Shown one piece after another: positions 58,043 to 64,000 of a stretch of DNA of 64,000 nt (positions within the stretch are counted from its first letter, which is position 1; every line of letters begins with the position of its first letter). The DNA comes from Centroberyx gerrardi (Eukaryota; Chordata; Actinopteri; Beryciformes; Berycidae). The stretch lies in assembly GCF_048128805.1 (NCBI RefSeq), contig NC_136006.1, positions 5,871,179 through 5,935,178 on the forward strand. Direction: 5' to 3'. The notes below the pieces were generated by a model, which saw only the letters and a program-made list of their open reading frames with translations, made no database searches and was not told where the DNA came from. Made by a program: the position numbers and the translations under genes.

Positions 58043-59220
58043 GAAATTTGCAATAATTTTTAACTTTTTAACCTGTACAGATGGGCAAGGCTTACCCCAC
58101 AGAAACAACTCAAATGGTTATTTTTTCAGTCACAAAAAGTATTGTGAACTGACTTTCTAGTACTTTCCTGTGATTGCTTAAACTTATTGGCACTTATTGG
58201 CGTCCTACTTAGCAAACCCAATTCCAAAAATTATATTCAAATTGCCACAATCATGTAAAAAATCTTGCAACTCCAATTTTTTTTTCTTTCATGTCTTTAC
58301 TTGAACTGATGGATTCAGTGGTTCTTGATGGGTAGAGCAGGTTTCATAACCCAAAGGCCCATGAAATTCATTTAAAGTGTTACAGTAATCTGCGAGATTC
58401 TCTTTTTTTTTATTTTGGTGACGTCTTTGTTGCTCAGCGCTCATTGCTGTGGTGTTTCTGCACTGCAATTCCCACAGATCACCTTCACCCTGTTTCTTTA
58501 AAACCCATGATAGATTTACATGTTAAGGCTAAATGTTATGCTTCATTCCTGAAAAGCTGTCAGTTGGAGGACACCAGGTCTTCATACGGTGTGACCCAGG
58601 TTTAGTGTGACTCTGTGGGTCCTTGTGCGTCCCACCCCACTGCTCTCTGAATAAGACATGAAAGGCAGAAGAAGAGTGTTGAGAGATGACAGGTCGCCCC
58701 CCCCCCTCGCCGTTCACCTGATGACTCTCACCATGTGAATCTGTCCAACCACTTGAAAAAAGTGTCACTCTCTTACAAAATGATTTGCTGTGCAAATTAT
58801 AATATATTATAAAGGACAGAAGGTATCTTCAGTCCTTGGTTGACTAAACAGCACTTTGACAGACTGGATCCTTCTTAGAAGTAATGAAAGACGAACTACA
58901 GGTCGTTTCTTTCCAAACTCTTTGTTTTGGAAATCAACTCTATCTGGGGTTTCGCCACATTAAAAAAGAAAATGCAAATAACATAAAAATGTGAAAAGCT
59001 TTTTTTCTGATAAATTTAATTTAATTGTTTTGTAGGGATTTTTTTTATTGCCATCATGTGATTTGTTGTTACTGTAGTTTTATTTATTTTTATTTTTATT
59101 TGGTTTCAAGTGCATACTTATTATTGTCCTTCTTTTTGTTATCCCCCTCAATGTATATTCCACCTTAAAACTGCTTTTATTAACTTAAGAGTGAGTGTGT
59201 AATAAAAACATTTATTTGTT
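56938..59220 (+). other. fgf downstream region / possible 3' UTR
   Basis: No further exon seen. The first clear AATAAA after the fgf stop is at 59201-59206, implying a long 3' UTR of about 2.25 kb or a non-consensus signal nearer. A repeat fragment with GGATTCAAACCGACAACCTTCC lies at 57220-57350. Confidence 0.35.
57974..58042. repeat. Compound (CT)n(CA)n microsatellite
   Basis: About 54 bp of CT followed by 14 bp of CA. Confidence 0.95.
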
Positions 59221-59246
59221 ATAATGTTGTGTTGAAGTAGCCTTTT

Positions 59247-59763
59247 GCAGATTGGATCAGAGTTTTAGATATACAAACATTTCTCAGGCAGAAATAATCT
59301 TATTGGTTGAGTTAAATCTCAGTGGGCGATACAGCAATGTAATACAAAAAGGTAAAGACAGACATACAATAAAAAAATAAAAATAATTGACATAAATAAA
59401 TAAATAATAAGGGGGGATACACAGATTTATTCAAATTACAAAAAGACCTTACATAAATGACAAATATCAAAAGTTCTAATGGCCTTTTTGTTATGAGAGA
59501 GAGAAACTAAATCAGTGTACAGACTCGTTTCCTTCAAGAACACAAACTTCAGGCTTTCTGTTGGTAAATTTACCTTTGTGGAACTAGGCGTCATAATATT
59601 AGCTTCCTCCTCTCTTACCTCTTGTCTCTTTCACTGAGAAAAACTGTGGTTCTTTGGCTCCGCCCACTGAGGTTTAATTCAACCAATCACATTATTTCTG
59701 CCTCCAGAGCAGCTCTGCCTGCGAGAAATGTTTGTTGAACTTTTATAAAACTCCTGTCTTCTG
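59247..59763. mobile_element. Second copy of the fgf-intron foldback element
   Basis: The left side reads GCAGATTGGATCAGAGTTTT with GGTTGAGTTAAATCTCAGTGGGCG; the right side has GGCTCCGCCCACTGAGGTTTAA. It is more diverged and its interior differs from 55584-56099 (it carries a CATAAATAAATAAATAAT run). Confidence 0.78.
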
Positions 59764-59829
59764 GATTTCAACCTAAATTCCTGGGTAATCTTTTCAGAAT
59801 TTAGGCTGAACAATAATTTCAGGTTCCTG

Positions 59830-60649
59830 TGTCTAAAATGAGGGAGTCAGACATCAAGGAGGTGAATTTAAAATCGTGTGAGGAGAGATATTATCTTAAT
59901 ATTCAATTTGTAGGGAACTACTGCAGAGAGCAGCTGGCCGATGAAGGCGCTGGACGGTGTCCAGGCAGTGACCAGCAGCCTCCCCCCCTCCCTCCCCATC
60001 CCCGTTTCCCTGGCCGCTATGGAGACACGCGAGTGTGTAATCCTACCCATGGAGGGGGAGGCGTAGGGTCACCTGATCCCCCCCCTCCGAGTGGCTGCAC
60101 TCACCTGCTCAGGTGTCCCTTTGTACCGCAGAGCAGGCACACCAGGAGGGCAGACATTAATCAGAGGCATCGAGAGAGAGAGAGAGAGAGAGAAAGAGGG
60201 AAGAAGGGGGGAAAGGGACAGACAGACGGGACGGGGAAAGAGGGAGGCGAAGCGAGACAGTCTTGGGACAAAGCGTAATTGACTACAGACAGTGGCACAA
60301 TGAAGAAAAGACTGGGCAGGATCAGTGCGTTGGACGTTCATTGGTCAAATCCAGGAATAGAGCTGATCCAGCACTCGTTTCGAGGATAATCTACAAGGAT
60401 CCCCGGTTATTTATCATCCATCATTTCCCATTTCCCACCTGGTTCCATCTTTTCTGTCTTTCCCCATCCCTGTCTGTCTTCCTCTTCTCTCCTCTTTCTC
60501 ACCTGTCCCACTCATCCCATTGTTTCTCCTCTCTCTTTTTCCCCTATCCTCGCGCTCTCCAAACTCAGTTTTCTGGGTGCTGCTGGGTGCTGCTGGGTGC
60601 TCTGCTCTGAGATGGGCAGAGGATACTGACCCGAGTGTGAGGGGGAGTC
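59830..60649 (+). other. Likely promoter/5' UTR region of the downstream gene
   Basis: GC-rich with a GA tract at 60171-60193. No protein family was recognised in the 149-codon frame that crosses it. Its position just before the ATG at 60650 suggests 5' UTR or promoter DNA, including pyrimidine-rich DNA at 60420-60560. Confidence 0.35.
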
Positions 60650-63600
60650 ATGGGTGAGACTGAAAACCAGGAGAAACCAGAACCGCCATCTGCAGACAAC
60701 ACCGCCGCCACCACCACCGCTGGTACCCCAAACCCCCTGACCGTGAGTAGACAGAGGGACACAGAGACAACAGATGGATAAATAGATGGATAGACTGAGG
60801 GGTAAAATGTGAAAAACAGGGGACTTGAACTTCTCCTTGTCATCATGAGCCTTGAAATCATGTTTTTAACCTCAAATACCTCTTTCAAATACAGTGCAAA
60901 CATCTTTTCTATCGAGGGGTTGAGCCCAAACATAATTTTCCCGTCCTACTGCCCCTTGGCTATCGGTCGCTTGTAATGTCGGTGATCTAGGAATTTGACC
61001 TAATTGTACCGTTGCACTCACTGCAAGGCGCCCAGGATACAATTTCTCTAGATAAGAGCGGCAGCTAAATGCCTAAGATGTAAATGCAAATCTAAATGCG
61101 TCTTTTAGCCAGAGGTGTGAAACCAAACATCTGTTTTAGCCAGAGGTTTGATCCCAAATAGGAATGGGACAATAACCGGTATTACTATATATCGCGGTAA
61201 AAAACAGTAACGGTTATGACACCGCCCATAATTTTTATTACTGTCACCGATATAACTGCATCTCTCGTCTGTCATCATGTTTCATTTTATATATATATAT
61301 ATATATATATAAAATGAAACCTGTATGTATGTATATATAATAAATTGTTATATTCTGACTGAGTTAAAGTGGATGCAGGCCAGTAGAACTTTATTTGAGA
61401 TGCATTTGACTTTATTTTAGATGCTGTTATTTGGATGTTTACTTGTGTTGTTTAAAACTCTCCTTACAATTTCTATAAGCTAAACCAGCATTTTATCATT
61501 TGTTTTTTAAGAAAAAAGTCAAATGTCTTGTGACTTGTGTCTTAATATGATAAATTAGCTTTTAAGTAATTGAAGCAAATTACAGTACTGCTTTTAAAGT
61601 TTTCATCTTTTTAATAATTATTGAGATAATATTGTATGTCGAGATAATTTTGGTCAAGATAATCGTACTATGAAATTTTCATATCAACACAGGTCTGATC
61701 CCAAACACCTTGAGTTCATCTCCTCCTCACATGAGCAGAGTGACCGAGTCTTAAGTTCTGCATGCTGCTGTGTGGACTGTGTGTGTTTTAGAGCTGCCAC
61801 TTGTTAAGAAAGGGAGAGAAAACCATCAGTTTAGCCTTTCAAACAGATCATCTGCTGTTCAGGAGTAGTAGGGACCATTTCCCTCCCTGCTCCCCTCCTC
61901 TAGGAGCCGGAGGCAGAGGCACCGGAGCCGGACCCGTCCAGGATCGAGGTGGTCTCTGTGACGGAGGAGGACCTCCCCCCCGTCGACACCCCCACCACCG
62001 TGAACGTCAGCCCCCTGAGCAGCTTCAGCCCCAACCAGCCGGAGAGCGATCCCGCCAAACCCCAAGAGCCCCAGACTCCCACCGCACCCAGCCCAACCAT
62101 GCCAATCACCAAGGTGCAGCCCTTCATGAACGGTGAGAAACTACACCTGATGACTTTCTTTTAAGTCACTGCTTAAAACGTTCTTCTATCCTATTACCCC
62201 TTTTCTGTTGTCTGTCTACAATACTGTTTTAATCTTTTTATGTCTTTTTATTTATGTTTTAGTTGGTTCTTGCCTAAGCTGTATTCCTCATCTTATATTG
62301 TAAAGCACTTTTTAACCTTGTTTTGAAAAGTGCTATACAATTAAAGTTTATTATTATTATTATTAAGGTGATGGCACAGCACCTTTTTGAAGCAATGGAT
62401 ATATGGAGAATGTTGCCCTAAACTTGGGTGTGGATCAGCTTATGTGATGAAATCAATTAATAACACACTACGGTAATAATAATGTCAAAATTATCCATCT
62501 ACATTGCCTCAAAATGTGTGCAATGGCTTTTAGCTCTTTTTTGACTTGAATTTTTTCAACTTTTGTGGGTTTTTAAACGTAAAGCTGCTCAGATTAGAGA
62601 TGCTAAAAGACCACTTGACCAGTAATCACAAGGTTTAGGATTAGCTTAGTTGTGCATCCAAATGATATAAACTGAAAAAAAAGAGAGCAAGAAAGCAAAC
62701 TGTGCATAAAGAAATCAACATGACCAACAGAGATACAGGTGAACTGGGCAAAGCAACCAAATCACACATCGCAATCTACAGACATGAAGTTTCACTGGAG
62801 AGGTTTGAGGTGCGTTCACAACAAGCATGTTTGGAACGGTTTATTCAAAATCTGGAGCGTTTACTCCTTTGGTTTGTTTGGTCGGTGAGAACAAAGCTAT
62901 CTAAACTGCCCATAGGTGTGTTTGTGTGTAGTATGGTATATGACATAGTATATAATGTACAGTATACTGTATGTAGTATGTACATGATGTAGTATGGTAT
63001 ATAGCGATGTAATATGGTATATGACATGTAAATAATGGCATGTAAAGCCCTTTGAGACTCGCTTGTGATAAATAAACATGACTAAACATGACTAGACTAG
63101 ACTAGACATCTGAACTCTGGTGGCACCGAGACGCCTGAAAACGAGACGCCTGAACCGCCCTGAACTACAGGAAATGACCCCAAGACGCAAGGGCTTATGG
63201 GTATAAAGAGACAGACGTAGACATCTGATAGCCAGCAGTTCCTCCTGCTTGGAAAGCCGAGCAGAACAAAATGAAGTCTGGACTGATGCTCATATTCAGC
63301 TACAGTATTTCTTCATGTGTTCTCACCTGTATGAACACCAGAGAAGAAGAGCGCAGACAAGTCCATCATGCTGAGCTTAAGACTGGAGACTGGAATCAGA
63401 TTTGTTTTGATCCCCGTCTGCCAAAATCTCTCACCTGGCAGGATGACAGGTCACCAAAACTCTGTCCAATAAACAAGCTGTTTGTGAGTCATGTGACTTT
63501 TGTTTACAAGCCCTGGTTCACTTCTGATTGGTCAGTGTGAACCTGAATGAACCAAATACAAAAATGGAACTAAGTAAACTTTTCCACTCCAAACAAACTG

Positions 63601-63975
63601 TAGGTGTGATCGCACCCTGAGTGGCTGCTGCTTCAGAGAAGACAAGAATACAATTCTGGGAGAAGCATTGAATACTGAATTGGAAATTTTTGGCATGAAA
63701 ATGGTCAAATTTGAAGATATTGAATTGTAATATTGGATTCTAGAGATCTGAACACAGAAGTTCTCCTCTCTGCCTGTTGGTGTTTGAGGTGTTGTGGAGT
63801 CATACAGTGAGAAAATGAATGAAATTCTGTATTTGTTGATGAGTTTGTTTTGTCTCAGCAGAGGATGACCTGGAGAAAAGCTGGAAGAGCAGACTGCTGG
63901 CCCACCGGATGGAGCTGCTGATTGGCTCCTGCCTCGTCGTGGCGATCACGCTCATCCTCGGCATCGGCCTCGGAG
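60650..63975 (+). CDS. Unidentified acidic/Pro-rich single-pass membrane protein, 5' part
   Basis: Three exons read in phase: 60650-60742 (31 codons, donor GTGAGT), 61904-62132 (donor GTGAGA) and 63859-63975 (donor GTGAGC); the gene runs off the window. The start ATG has G at -3 and +4. Residues 1-107 are acidic and rich in Pro, Ser and Thr, with no signal peptide. Then come a basic patch (KSWKSRLLAHR) and one hydrophobic helix (MELLIGSCLVVAITLILGIG), about residues 126-145. Basic residues before the helix predict a cytosolic N terminus (type II). I do not recognise the family. The third exon has a tandem CAGCAG acceptor that adds or removes one residue. Confidence 0.72.
60955..61100 (+). mobile_element. 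SINE fragment with common teleost tail
   Basis: Ends TCTAGATAAGAGCGGCAGCTAAATG followed by CCTAAGATGTAAATGCAAAT, in the pattern of teleost tRNA-SINE tails. The tRNA-like head is not clear. Confidence 0.5.
61158..61695. mobile_element. hAT-like repeat remnant
   Basis: Starts with GGAATGGGACAATAACCGGT and a ATCGCGGTAAAAA word and ends near AAATTTTCATATCAACACAGG, both typical of a common fish hAT-like non-autonomous element. There is no coding frame. Confidence 0.45.
61279..61320. repeat. Perfect palindrome around (AT)n
   Basis: GTTTCATTTTATATAT reads outward to ATATAAAATGAAAC so the whole 42 bp is its own reverse complement; it could extrude as a hairpin. Confidence 0.9.
62165..62372 (+). mobile_element. 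LINE (L2/Rex-type) 3' end fragment
   Basis: Contains TTGTAAAGCACTTTTTAACC, GAAAAGTGCTATACAATTAAAG and a final TTATTATTATTATTA run, the standard 3' end of teleost L2/Rex LINEs. It follows exon 2 of the membrane-protein gene by only 30 nt. Confidence 0.7.
62805..63625. mobile_element. Dispersed repeat with GTGCGTTCACA ends, long copy
   Basis: Begins GAGGTGCGTTCACAACAAGC and ends TGTAGGTGTGATCGCACCCTG, short imperfect inverted ends. Internal blocks recur at 38455-38680 and, inverted, at 45535-45735. A GTATGGTATATGACAT-rich stretch and an LINE-like AAGCCCTTTGAGAC piece (62920-63110) are nested inside. Probably a non-autonomous hAT-like element with an insertion. Confidence 0.65.
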
Positions 63976-64000
63976 GTGAGCGGCCCAGCGCTGCGTGAAC

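Noticed and set aside
1-64000. CRISPR arrays, operons or prophage
   Set aside because: The window is vertebrate nuclear DNA; tandem repeats here are microsatellites or transposons with no spacer pattern.

Overview
The window is vertebrate nuclear DNA, almost certainly from a teleost fish. Genes are split by GT-AG introns, dinucleotide microsatellites are dense, and short foldback DNA transposons and SINE/LINE tails typical of ray-finned fish are scattered throughout. No bacterial, organellar or RNA genes were recognised. Gene names rest on protein motifs read by eye and on remembered family sequences; no search was run.

Layout. 1-16.8 kb: no protein-coding gene seen; microsatellites, dispersed repeats and several AT/GC-balanced, motif-rich stretches that look like conserved non-coding elements. 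16.86-23.76 kb (minus): insig2, six coding exons plus a 5' UTR exon. 24-31 kb: a foldback element, a tandem repeat pair and a second block of possible regulatory DNA. 31.21-33.56 kb (minus): a complete, intronless utp14 gene. 33.93-51.04 kb (plus): ccdc93, 23 coding exons plus one candidate 18-nt microexon. 54.27-56.94 kb (plus): a four-exon secreted FGF of FGF4/5/6 type. 60.65 kb to the edge (plus): the first three exons of an acidic, proline-rich membrane protein that I could not name.

How the genes relate. insig2 and ccdc93 are divergent neighbours, as I recall INSIG2 and CCDC93 being on human 2q14 near EN1. The intronless utp14 sits between them, head-to-head with ccdc93 and only 372 bp from its start codon, which suggests a functional retrogene sharing a bidirectional promoter. 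The products work in separate pathways: ER sterol sensing (Insig-2), SSU processome (UTP14), endosomal recycling by the CCC/Commander complex (CCDC93) and secreted signalling (FGF). The gene-poor left side and the 26-30 kb block may hold long-range enhancers of a developmental gene outside the window (EN1 by synteny; inference).

Main points for a second look: intronless utp14; the Tyr that replaces the regulated C-terminal Cys of Insig-2; short hammerhead-like retroelements with perfect 15-bp target duplications, one of which duplicated a ccdc93 splice donor; an FGF paralog with an extra intron; and a frame-preserving ccdc93 microexon.
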